From: Nitrososphaerota archaeon
Lineage (GTDB): Archaea > Thermoproteota > Nitrososphaeria > Nitrososphaerales > Nitrosopumilaceae
Assembly (NCBI GenBank): GCA_016200035.1
Contig: JACQFM010000084.1
Span: 1-7,858, forward strand
Direction: 5' to 3'
DNA length: 7,858 bases
In this document: in pieces, positions 1 through 6,173 of the stretch
How positions within the stretch are numbered: position 1 is the first letter of the stretch
Layout: every line of letters begins with the position of its first letter
Position numbers and translations under genes: made by a program
The notes under the pieces: model-generated
Told to the model about the DNA's origin: nothing
What the model saw: only the letters and a program-made list of their open reading frames with translations
The model's database searches: none

Positions 1-618
1 TAGATTCTTTATTATTGCATTGGAGCTTGGTCCGTCATTTTCTACAGCATTCCAAAGTATTGTAAGGGAAAAATTTTGTTTATTGAGAATGCTGATATCT
101 GTATCATAGTGCCCAGGCCTTAGCGGTCCCTCATCTCCAAAAACAGATCCACACACATACTTTGGGGTATATGTAATGGTCCTTACTGTACTGGATTGGG
201 AGTTGGCAGAGGTAGGCTGATTAGTAAAAGATGCTACTGCTGATAAATCCTTTACTTCTATTATCTTCGAAATCTTATCAACATTATATCCGGCTGGAGA
301 CGTTAATTGCGTAATGGTATAATTTCCATTTTTTACTGCCGAAATGGTAATTATTCCATCCTTACCCTTATCAGAATCTAGCGAAGAATTGTCTTTTATT
401 CTCAGACTTCCTGTCATCTTAATAGGATCAGGAGTAATAGAATACTCTGCTCCTCCAAGTAGGATATTTTCTCTTGTCAAGGTAATTATCGTTATGGATG
501 GGTTTTCTGCAAATGCAAAATTCTCCTTAAGGTTTGGTTTATCATTCAAGTAAAAAAAAGAAGCTATCGAAAGTGAGAAAACACCTAATACAAGACAAAT
601 TTTATTCCACTTTTTCAT
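1..618 (-). CDS. Secreted surface protein, N-terminal part (3' end outside window)
   Basis: The reading frame is open from an ATG at 616-618 on the minus strand to the left edge, giving 206 residues with no stop; the gene continues outside the window. Residues 1-20 form a typical signal peptide (MKKWNK, then a hydrophobic run), so the product is probably exported. Residues about 45-135 read as a small beta-rich, prealbumin/SpaA-like module; its hallmark is YTITQLTSPAGYNV at residues 100-113. A second segment from about residue 150 contains YVCGSVFGDEGPLRPGHYDT (residues 154-173), which resembles a segment I recall in thaumarchaeal secreted proteins of unknown function. There is one visible cysteine in the mature part (C156). 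The ATG is favoured because it gives a basic n-region and because a TATA-like box lies about 28 nt upstream (643-650). It is divergent from the secreted protein gene at 704. No enzymatic motif is visible; a structural or adhesive surface role is inferred. Confidence 0.8.
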   Translation of the reverse strand, partial: MKKWNKICLVLGVFSLSIASFFYLNDKPNLKENFAFAENPSITIITLTRENILLGGAEYSITPDPIKMTGSLRIKDNSSLDSDKGKDGIITISAVKNGNYTITQLTSPAGYNVDKISKIIEVKDLSAVASFTNQPTSANSQSSTVRTITYTPKYVCGSVFGDEGPLRPGHYDTDISILNKQNFSLTILWNAVENDGPSSNAIIKNL

Positions 619-642
619 TTGAGTTGCCTTCGTCTATCAATC

Positions 643-650
643 ATTTATAG
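643..650 (-). promoter_or_regulatory. TATA-like box for the minus-strand secreted protein gene
   Basis: On the minus strand this reads CTATAAAT, centred about 28 nt upstream of the ATG at 618. That spacing is typical of an archaeal TATA box driving a leaderless transcript. No Shine-Dalgarno sequence is seen before the ATG. Confidence 0.55.
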
Positions 651-674
651 TATTAGTGAGAATATGACCAAGAA

Positions 675-682
675 TTAAATAC
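675..682 (+). promoter_or_regulatory. TATA-like box for the CFI-box secreted protein gene
   Basis: TTAAATAC lies 22-29 nt upstream of the GTG at 704, a spacing that fits a leaderless archaeal transcript. It supports GTG 704 as the start over the internal ATG at 731. It sits only 24 bp from the opposing TATA box at 643-650. Confidence 0.45.
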
Positions 683-703
683 GATAAATGTTTTTTCTCA
701 TAT

Positions 704-2506
704 GTGCAGCTTTTTTTCAAAAAATATTTTATGTTTGCTTCTTTAACTTCCATTTTCCTTTTCGGGTTTATTTTAATCCCGTTTCATGCATATGGTGATG
801 GTCTCACACAGGAAAACTTGCCACCTGCAAGTGTTGGGAACAGGCAAGCAAGTCTTTTCATAAAAATTAGTCCACCGATTCTTACTTCAGAAAATATCCA
901 AGACACATTCTTGCAGTTAAGATTGTTTGATGCTAACACTAATGAAACAATAGTACACACATCATTTTTCATTACAGTAACAAAAAATGATGAACTTCTC
1001 ATGAGAGATCTTTTTCATACCCACTCAGGAGTATTAACCCTTAAAATCAAACCAACCAATACACCAGGAAAATGGGTATCATATGGAGACAGAGAACCTT
1101 TTCAAGGTGGATGGACTTCGACAAACGATCAACTACGTGTGGACGCACCGATTCTTTTAGAGGGAGGACTTTATCACTTTGTAATTGAAATTTTTGGAAT
1201 AGACAATGATAGAAATATATTCATTCCAAAGGACGCGCCAAAGTTTGATGCTTGGCTGAGTGTCGGAGATATTTTTCATAATACCATCACTTTTCAACAA
1301 AAACCTTACGACACTACAATAATCTCGTACTATGATAAAATTAATGACTTTAAGTTTGATGAATCAAAGAGACTCATTTCCTATTCCATGCCTTTTAATT
1401 GGGATTTATCAAGATTAACAACACAAAACATCTTTGTTCACGAAGAACTCCATATTCCAAAATCATTTAAAGAATTTACAGACAGTCCAACCTTCGATGC
1501 TACTGCGAGTGGATTTCCTCTTGTAGGGAGAATGCTAGCAATAGATCCTTATTCTAAAGAAGATACGTTGATTCTTCACCTACTGATAAACAAAAAGGAC
1601 ATCATAGAGATGGGAAAAACCATCTCACCTGACACACCAACAATGGACTTTACAGTATCACCGGGAATCGCAAATGCTTACACCTCAAATGAAATACTTA
1701 CTGACTTTGGTGGATTTAGAGCTGAATTGGGTTGGGCACCAACTGATTTAAAAGCAAACGCCAATACTAATCTCAAGATTACCTTTTTTGACGCATTCGC
1801 TGACAAACAGGTATCAGGGGATGTAAAATACGATCTAAAGATATTAGATAAGAATGGTATTCCCACATTTTCCAAAACCGATCTGGATGCAATCAGAGCA
1901 ACTGACACTCAATCTATTGATTTTGCAAGCAATGGCGTCTACACTTTAGAAATAGATATCAAATCAATCACAATAAATGGTAAAACAGATTCAAGCAGAC
2001 TTGGAATAGCAAGAGGTTATGTGGTAATTCCTTCTACGGTCGTTGCTACTCCAACACCAACACCTACTCCAACACCAACACCTACTCCAACACCAACACC
2101 TACTCCAACACCTACTCCAACACCAAAGAGTGGATGTCTTATTGCTACTGCTACCTATGGGTCAGAGATGGCACCTCAGGTACAACAACTCAGAGAAACA
2201 AGAGACAAGGTATTACTAAATACACAATCCGGTACTTCATTTATGACTGCATTCAACCAATTCTACTATACCTTCAGCCCAACTGTTGCAGACTGGGAAA
2301 GACAAAATCCAATCTTCAAGGAAGCTGTCAAAATAACAATTACACCATTAATTTCAACACTATCGATTCTAAATTATGTTGATATCGATTCAGAGCCTAA
2401 AATGTTATTTTACGGAATAAGTTTAATTCTATTAAATATTGGAATATATTTTGTAACACCCGCAATGATTATAATTAGATTAAAAACCTCAAAGGTACAT
2501 AACTAA
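704..2506 (+). CDS. Secreted, membrane-anchored protein with TP-repeat linker and CFI-box C-terminal domain
   Basis: A 600-residue exported protein. GTG at 704 is chosen as start: it supplies two lysines (residues 6-7) before the hydrophobic signal core (about 8-27), with cleavage likely near AYG (29-31). ATG 731 is the alternative but lacks the basic n-region. Residues about 32-445 form a large, probably beta-rich extracellular region of unknown function, beginning GDGLTQENLPPASVGNR, a pattern I recall from thaumarchaeal secreted proteins. Residues 449-474 are 13 Thr-Pro pairs, a rigid linker. Then comes CLIATATYGSE (478-488), a variant of the CFI-box (CFIATAAYGS) that defines the CFI-box-CTERM domain, continuing through APQVQQLRE, FNQFYYTFSP and a helix at about 567-591 followed by the basic tail RLKTSKVHN. 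The layout suggests a protein held at the outer face of the membrane, with the Cys box just outside it. A rhomboid protease gene follows 69 bp downstream. Family membership is secure; the biological role is not known. Confidence 0.85.
   Translation: MQLFFKKYFMFASLTSIFLFGFILIPFHAYGDGLTQENLPPASVGNRQASLFIKISPPILTSENIQDTFLQLRLFDANTNETIVHTSFFITVTKNDELLMRDLFHTHSGVLTLKIKPTNTPGKWVSYGDREPFQGGWTSTNDQLRVDAPILLEGGLYHFVIEIFGIDNDRNIFIPKDAPKFDAWLSVGDIFHNTITFQQKPYDTTIISYYDKINDFKFDESKRLISYSMPFNWDLSRLTTQNIFVHEELHIPKSFKEFTDSPTFDATASGFPLVGRMLAIDPYSKEDTLILHLLINKKDIIEMGKTISPDTPTMDFTVSPGIANAYTSNEILTDFGGFRAELGWAPTDLKANANTNLKITFFDAFADKQVSGDVKYDLKILDKNGIPTFSKTDLDAIRATDTQSIDFASNGVYTLEIDIKSITINGKTDSSRLGIARGYVVIPSTVVATPTPTPTPTPTPTPTPTPTPTPTPTPKSGCLIATATYGSEMAPQVQQLRETRDKVLLNTQSGTSFMTAFNQFYYTFSPTVADWERQNPIFKEAVKITITPLISTLSILNYVDIDSEPKMLFYGISLILLNIGIYFVTPAMIIIRLKTSKVHN
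2048..2125 (+). repeat. In-frame 18-bp tandem repeat encoding Thr-Pro linker
   Basis: Three perfect copies of the 18-bp unit ACTCCAACACCAACACCT (2048-2065, 2066-2083, 2084-2101) are followed by two 12-bp shortened units (2102-2113 and 2114-2125). All units are multiples of 6 bp, so a copy-number change would alter linker length in TP steps without shifting the frame. Confidence 0.95.
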
Positions 2507-2540
2507 ATAAAATTGATAAAATTTTCAGATTCTAAGAATA

Positions 2541-2548
2541 TTATTATA
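2541..2548 (+). promoter_or_regulatory. TATA-like box before the rhomboid gene
   Basis: TTATTATA lies 28-35 nt upstream of the ATG at 2576, inside the 69-bp gap after the CFI-box gene. It suggests that the rhomboid gene can be transcribed separately, although read-through from upstream is also possible. Confidence 0.4.
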
Positions 2549-2575
2549 CAAACGATGCCGTGGATTTGTTAACAC

Positions 2576-3307
2576 ATGATTCCAATTCGTGACGAGAATC
2601 CAAAACCGGCAGGTTACAAGCCGATAGTAACGTATGCTCTTATTGCCATAAATGTACTAATATTTTTCTGGGAAGTATCGTACACTGGTCAGTTTTTTGA
2701 GTTCACAAATCATAGAGCTGCAATTATGATTAATGAATATGGAACAATTCCTGCTCAAATCATAAATGGACTTGTTGATAAGGACTACGGAGTAATACAG
2801 CCATTATTTACGTCGATGTTTGTTCATGCGGGCATATTGCACGTAGGGGGAAACATGCTTTTTTTGTATATTTTCGGAGATAACATAGAATACAAATTTG
2901 GACGAGGCAAGTATCTTGTACTTTATCTCTGCTGGGGAATTGTGGCTGGTTTTGCACATATATTATCAAATCCATCCAGCCAAATCCCTGCTATTGGGGC
3001 ATCAGGGGCAATCTCTGGCGTTCTTGGTGCATATCTTATACTTTTTCCTCGTGCAAAAATTGTGACTTTCATTTTGATGGGATTTTTCTCTAGAATGATT
3101 CGTATACCTGCTATGTGGTACTTGCCATTCTGGTTCTTATTTCAAAATGTATTTCCTGCCTTGATAGGATCAAGTGGCTCTGGAGTAGCTTTCTTGGCAC
3201 ATATAGGAGGTTTCTTAATTGGTCTACTATGTGGTTTCATTTACAAGATAACACACAGATCAGAGTTCATGTATGGAACAAGATATGGGTGGAAGAACCA
3301 CACCTAA
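2576..3307 (+). CDS. Rhomboid family intramembrane serine protease
   Basis: A 243-residue polytopic membrane protein with the full rhomboid signature. The catalytic serine is S143 in GASGAISG, and the catalytic histidine is H209 in AHIGGFLIGL. H89 and N93 (HVGGN) match the conserved HxxxN of the oxyanion region. Hydrophobic segments lie at about 17-35, 78-102, 112-131, 138-157, 160-172, 180-198 and 203-224. The family cleaves peptide bonds within or next to membrane helices, usually near helix-destabilising residues. The start is ATG 2576; an in-frame ATG at 2555 is followed by a stop within 6 codons and is excluded. The N-terminus MIPIRDENP and the length are normal for prokaryotic rhomboids of this type. 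It lies downstream of the membrane-anchored CFI-box protein, a possible substrate by context only. A T-rich terminator follows. Confidence 0.93.
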   Translation: MIPIRDENPKPAGYKPIVTYALIAINVLIFFWEVSYTGQFFEFTNHRAAIMINEYGTIPAQIINGLVDKDYGVIQPLFTSMFVHAGILHVGGNMLFLYIFGDNIEYKFGRGKYLVLYLCWGIVAGFAHILSNPSSQIPAIGASGAISGVLGAYLILFPRAKIVTFILMGFFSRMIRIPAMWYLPFWFLFQNVFPALIGSSGSGVAFLAHIGGFLIGLLCGFIYKITHRSEFMYGTRYGWKNHT

Positions 3308-3325
3308 GTTATCTTTGGTTGTGAA

Positions 3326-3341
3326 TTTTTAATTTTTTTTT
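3326..3341 (+). terminator. T-rich archaeal terminator after the rhomboid gene
   Basis: T5-AA-T9 starts 18 nt after the rhomboid stop codon. Archaeal RNA polymerase terminates at such U-runs without needing a hairpin. The remaining sequence up to 3435 shows no further gene that I can support. Confidence 0.65.
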
Positions 3342-3435
3342 CAAGCTCTACAGTATTTCTATTTACATGTAGATCAGTGAATGATTCCTAATGAGCTTCA
3401 ACAGGCTACTAAATACATTCATTATTTTTCTCAAA

Positions 3436-3444
3436 GAATAAATT
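3436..3444 (+). promoter_or_regulatory. TATA-like box before the tautomerase gene
   Basis: GAATAAATT lies 22-30 nt upstream of the ATG at 3466, the usual spacing here for a leaderless start. Confidence 0.45.
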
Positions 3445-3465
3445 CAGCTTAAAGAATGAAAGAAT

Positions 3466-3642
3466 ATGCCATTAATAACAATCTCAATGTATCCAGGAAG
3501 GACAAATAAACAAAAAGAGGATTTTGCTAAAGCCGTAACAAAATCTGCGGTAGAGATTCTTAAGACCAAAGAAAATCATGTGATTGTGGTCTTTGAAGAA
3601 AATCCAAAAGAAAATTGGTACATGGCAGGCAATCCCCTTTAA
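3466..3642 (+). CDS. 4-oxalocrotonate tautomerase-like small enzyme
   Basis: A 58-residue protein of the tautomerase superfamily, which catalyses keto-enol isomerisation of 2-oxo acids with an N-terminal proline as general base. The start is fixed by the chemistry: ATG 3466 is followed directly by Pro, and methionine removal would expose Pro1. The beginning MPLITISMYPGRTNKQK aligns well with the canonical pattern, including Arg at position 11 (Pro = 1), which binds substrate carboxylate. The aromatic residue expected near position 50 is present as Trp (NWYMAG). The canonical Arg39 is not visible; that region reads HVIVVFEEN. The length is a little below the 60-70 residues usual for the family, missing only the far C-terminus, so the gene looks intact. 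The family normally forms hexamers. The substrate is unknown. It has its own TATA-like box and is followed after 35 bp by the nitrilase gene. Confidence 0.88.
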   Translation: MPLITISMYPGRTNKQKEDFAKAVTKSAVEILKTKENHVIVVFEENPKENWYMAGNPL

Positions 3643-3648
3643 ACTACA

Positions 3649-3656
3649 TTTTTATT
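3649..3656 (+). promoter_or_regulatory. T-rich element: terminator of the tautomerase gene and/or TATA box of the nitrilase gene
   Basis: TTTTTATT starts 7 nt after the tautomerase stop and lies 22-29 nt upstream of the nitrilase ATG (3678). Its position fits both a U-rich terminator and a degenerate TATA box; the sequence alone does not decide between them. Confidence 0.35.
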
Positions 3657-3677
3657 GTTATGTAATTCATAAAATTT

Positions 3678-4481
3678 ATGACAACAATTGCTATCGCTCA
3701 ACTTAAAGCAAGTACTGACAAACAAAAAAATTTAAAAAAAATCGAAAACTTTGTTTACCAAGCTACAAAAAAAGGTGCAAGACTTTGTGCATTCCCTGAA
3801 TTCATGATGTTTTATACTCCATCAGGGCAGTCCGCAAAGGAACTTGCAAGTTTGGCTGAGACAATTAATGGAGAATTTGTTTCTTCTGTGGCAGAATATG
3901 CACGACAAAATTCAATTCAGATCGTTGGTACTTTTTATGAAAAAAGTCAGAAACCAAATAGAGTATACGACACTTCTTTCATTGTTAATGAACAGGGAAA
4001 AGTCATATCTAAATACAGAAAAATCCATCTATTCGACGCACTTGGTTTTAAGGAATCTAAAAAACTACTACCTGGTTCTAAAATTGTGAAACCCACTACG
4101 ACAACTTTGGGTAAAACAGGAATGATGATCTGTTATGATTTGAGATTTCCTGAAATTTCACGAACCCTTGCGTTATTGGGTACAGAATTTATTGTAGTAC
4201 CTTCGGCTTGGGTAAAAGGTGAGATGAAAGAAGATCACTGGATAACAATTAACAAAACTCGCGCCATTGAGAATGGCTGCTATCTTATAGCGCCTGATCA
4301 AGTTGGGAACATATATTGTGGAAGAAGCTTGGTCGTTGATCCTTATGGAAAAATACTTTTAGACATGAAAAAAAGAGAAGGAATTGGAATTGTCAAAGTT
4401 TCGGCAGCAAGAGTAAAGCAAGTTAGAAATAATTTGCCACTTTTAAAAAACAGACGAACAGATATCTATACGAATTTTTAA
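3678..4481 (+). CDS. Carbon-nitrogen hydrolase (nitrilase superfamily, Nit-like amidase)
   Basis: A 267-residue soluble enzyme with the nitrilase-superfamily Glu-Lys-Cys triad: E41 in AFPEFMMF, K115 in KYRKIHLFD and C152 in MMICYDLRFPE. E126 just after the lysine loop probably serves as the structural second glutamate. The motif CYDLRFPE, the following FIVVPSAWVKG and RAIENGCYLIAPDQVG resemble the Nit branch, whose characterised members are omega-amidases or deaminated-glutathione amidases acting on amide C-N bonds, rather than true nitrile hydrolases. Length and domain are complete; superfamily members usually oligomerise. The exact substrate cannot be read from the sequence, and a glutathione-derived substrate is unlikely in an archaeon. 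Candidates are 2-oxo-acid omega-amides or other damaged metabolites. It may share function or transcription with the tautomerase 35 bp upstream, since both families can act on 2-oxo acids (inference). Its stop overlaps the convergent gene's stop. Confidence 0.93.
   Translation: MTTIAIAQLKASTDKQKNLKKIENFVYQATKKGARLCAFPEFMMFYTPSGQSAKELASLAETINGEFVSSVAEYARQNSIQIVGTFYEKSQKPNRVYDTSFIVNEQGKVISKYRKIHLFDALGFKESKKLLPGSKIVKPTTTTLGKTGMMICYDLRFPEISRTLALLGTEFIVVPSAWVKGEMKEDHWITINKTRAIENGCYLIAPDQVGNIYCGRSLVVDPYGKILLDMKKREGIGIVKVSAARVKQVRNNLPLLKNRRTDIYTNF
4445..4450 (-). terminator. Possible U-run terminator for the zinc-ribbon gene
   Basis: On the minus strand there is a run of six T about 28 nt beyond the stop of the convergent zinc-ribbon gene, inside the end of the nitrilase coding region. 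It is short and only weakly supported. Confidence 0.25.
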
Positions 4482-4951
4482 GATTTAACTTCTCTAGTTA
4501 CACACTTCATGTTTGTACATTGTTTTTGCCATTTTTGTTTTATCGAATATCTGAAAAGAATGATTGGCCATGAACATAATTTGCAAGGAATTTTTGTTGC
4601 CCAGATCATTCCTCTTTGAATCAAAGGTGATGAAGCTCTGCAACCATTATAGTAATTCGAGCATCCGATGAATCTTTTTTTAGTTTTGCGAGAACGTATT
4701 ATCATCAACTTTCCCATTTTACATTGTGGACATTGCACCAATCCATTTGCGGGAGAATTTGTTCCAAGTATGACATATTTCCTTTTTTTTGGAGACCAAG
4801 AAAGGTATCCATTTTTATCGTAATACTGATTGATTTCATTTCTCATCTTGACAACTTTTCTTTCTGTAATTTTGATTACGTTTCTTGAATCTGCCAATTT
4901 TTTTTCTGATGGTATTTGAAGCTCTACTATACTTTTTTCTTGCAATATCAT
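4478..4951 (-). CDS. Protein with two C4 zinc ribbons, topoisomerase DNA-binding type
   Basis: A 157-residue basic protein. The first zinc ribbon uses C74, C77, C97 and C104 (CPQCKMGKLMIIRSRKTKKR, then FIGCSNYYNGC). This is the pattern of the C4 zinc finger at the C-terminus of bacterial-type topoisomerase I (GxLxxRxxRxGxFxGCSxYPxC), which binds single-stranded DNA. The second set, C123/C126 and C145/C150, forms another possible ribbon. Upstream lies YLSWSPKKRKYVILG (about 49-63), and the N-terminal 35 residues are charged. No topoisomerase catalytic domain is present, so this is a stand-alone zinc-ribbon protein, perhaps a nucleic-acid-binding accessory factor. The start is ATG 4951; an internal ATG at 4846 (M36) would remove the charged extension and cannot be excluded. 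It is convergent with the nitrilase gene and divergent from the thiolase gene. Confidence 0.8.
   Translation of the reverse strand: MILQEKSIVELQIPSEKKLADSRNVIKITERKVVKMRNEINQYYDKNGYLSWSPKKRKYVILGTNSPANGLVQCPQCKMGKLMIIRSRKTKKRFIGCSNYYNGCRASSPLIQRGMIWATKIPCKLCSWPIILFRYSIKQKWQKQCTNMKCVTREVKS
4521..4541 (+). terminator. T-rich tract, likely terminator of the nitrilase transcript
   Basis: Two T5 runs and a T3 run start about 40 nt after the nitrilase stop, inside the 3' coding part of the convergent zinc-ribbon gene. The tract could terminate the plus-strand transcript by the archaeal U-run mechanism. The same bases encode lysine-rich codons on the minus strand, so chance is possible. Confidence 0.35.
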
Positions 4952-4988
4952 TTAGATGATGTTCCTTTAATTGAATATTAGTGAAGAA

Positions 4989-4996
4989 TTTTTATA
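4989..4996 (+). promoter_or_regulatory. TATA box of the thiolase-DUF35 operon
   Basis: TTTTTATA lies 23-30 nt upstream of the GTG at 5019. With no Shine-Dalgarno sequence in front of the GTG, this fits a leaderless transcript and supports the GTG start. Confidence 0.6.
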
Positions 4997-5018
4997 GGGA
5001 GTATAGTCAGCGAGATTT

Positions 5019-6173
5019 GTGGAAAAGGTTTGTGTTATTGGTGCAGGAAGCACAAAGTATGGAAAATTACAGGAAAGCATTACCGATATAGCCGTTCAAG
5101 CATCAGCTGAAGCCATTGAAAGTGCAGGTATTGAGCCAAAGGAGATTGAAGCAGGCTACATATCAAACGTTTTTGGTATAGCCGACAAGCAGGTTCATCT
5201 TGGACCTGTTATAATGAGTAATCTAGGAATACCAGAAAAACCCTCTCTTTCGATTGAATCTGCATGTGGGAGTGGCTCTGTCTCATTTAGAGAAGCATAT
5301 GCAAATGTCGCAGCTGGTTTTTATGATGCGGTGTTGGCAACTGGAGTTGAAAAGGTAACTCATACAGGAACAGAATGGACCACTACTTACTTTTCCTATT
5401 GCTCTGATTTTTTCTATGAAGGCGGAGCTGGAGCATCATTTCCTGGATTATTTGCATCAATGGCCCGAGCTTATCTGGCAGAATTTAAAGCAACTGAAGA
5501 AGATCTTGCGTTAGTTGCAGTAAAAAATCACGACAATGGTTTACTAAATCCAAAAGCACATCTTAGAAAAAAAATTACAGTTGATGATGTAATGAAATCT
5601 GCCATTGTTGCCAGTCCACTTAAACTTTATGACTGTTGTCCTTTTTCTGATGGAGCTAGTGCAGTAATAATTTGCAATGAAAAATTTGCAAAAGCTCATA
5701 CCAAGAACTACATTGAAGTTATTGGATCAGGCAGAGGTGGCTCACCTGCAGCATTACAAGGGAGAGAACATCTCACAACAATTCCAAGTACTAATATTGC
5801 AGCTCAAGCTGCATACAAAATGGCAGGATTAACACCAAAAGATATTGACTTTGCAGAAGTGCACGACTGTTTTACAATTGCAGAGCTAGTTGACACAGAA
5901 GATTTAGGATTTTTTGAAAAAGGAAAAGCTGTCGATGCAGTACGACAAGGATTAACTAAACTAAATGGAGCTATACCAATAAATCCATCTGGCGGGCTGA
6001 AATCAAAAGGTCATCCAATCGGTGCCACAGGAATTGGTCAGGTTGTAGAAGTCTTTGATCAGCTCACAGGAAGAGCTGGGGAAAGGACTGTAAAGAATGC
6101 ACAAATTGGTCTCACACACAACTTTGGCGCTACAGGTGCAAGTTGTGCAGTACATATATTCAAAAGTGTATAA
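5019..6173 (+). CDS. Thiolase (acetyl-CoA C-acetyltransferase, archaeal SCP-x type)
   Basis: A 384-residue thiolase of the archaeal/SCP-x branch. The acyl-accepting nucleophile is C83 in ESACGSGS. The branch-typical HDCF replaces the classical NEAF motif (H282 in EVHDCFTIAE). GGLKSKGHPIGATG carries H332, and C376 in GATGASCAVH is the second catalytic cysteine. The reaction is condensation of two acetyl-CoA to acetoacetyl-CoA, or the reverse cleavage. In this group of archaea that would serve entry to the mevalonate (isoprenoid lipid) pathway, the last step of the 3-hydroxypropionate/4-hydroxybutyrate carbon fixation cycle, or both. The start GTG 5019 leads directly into MEKVCVIGAGSTKYGK, the expected N-terminus, and has a TATA box. 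The next gene, a DUF35 protein, overlaps or abuts the stop. In characterised archaeal systems the DUF35 protein bridges thiolase and HMG-CoA synthase so that acetoacetyl-CoA is channelled; no HMG-CoA synthase gene is present in this window. Confidence 0.92.
   Translation: MEKVCVIGAGSTKYGKLQESITDIAVQASAEAIESAGIEPKEIEAGYISNVFGIADKQVHLGPVIMSNLGIPEKPSLSIESACGSGSVSFREAYANVAAGFYDAVLATGVEKVTHTGTEWTTTYFSYCSDFFYEGGAGASFPGLFASMARAYLAEFKATEEDLALVAVKNHDNGLLNPKAHLRKKITVDDVMKSAIVASPLKLYDCCPFSDGASAVIICNEKFAKAHTKNYIEVIGSGRGGSPAALQGREHLTTIPSTNIAAQAAYKMAGLTPKDIDFAEVHDCFTIAELVDTEDLGFFEKGKAVDAVRQGLTKLNGAIPINPSGGLKSKGHPIGATGIGQVVEVFDQLTGRAGERTVKNAQIGLTHNFGATGASCAVHIFKSV

Noticed and set aside
344..553. 69-codon plus-strand open frame
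   Set aside because: Lies fully inside the minus-strand secreted protein gene, which has a signal peptide and recognisable modules; the plus frame shows no domain.
711..717. T7 run near the start of the CFI-box gene as a possible frameshift or phase-variation site
   Set aside because: The GTG 704 frame gives a normal signal peptide without any shift, and T-runs are common in this AT-rich DNA. The ATG at 688 in another frame leads to a short unrelated open frame.
1678..1908. Minus-strand open frame within the CFI-box protein gene
   Set aside because: Antisense shadow of a well-supported coding region, with no motif or promoter.
3342..3435. Possible small RNA or C/D-box RNA between the rhomboid and tautomerase genes
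   Set aside because: Only a short palindrome (TACATGTA, 3364-3371) is present; there are no convincing C and D boxes, tRNA-like arms or stable stem.
6097..6165. Upstream ATG extension of the DUF35 gene
   Set aside because: Would overlap the thiolase by 77 bp; the added residues are an out-of-frame reading of the conserved thiolase C-terminus.
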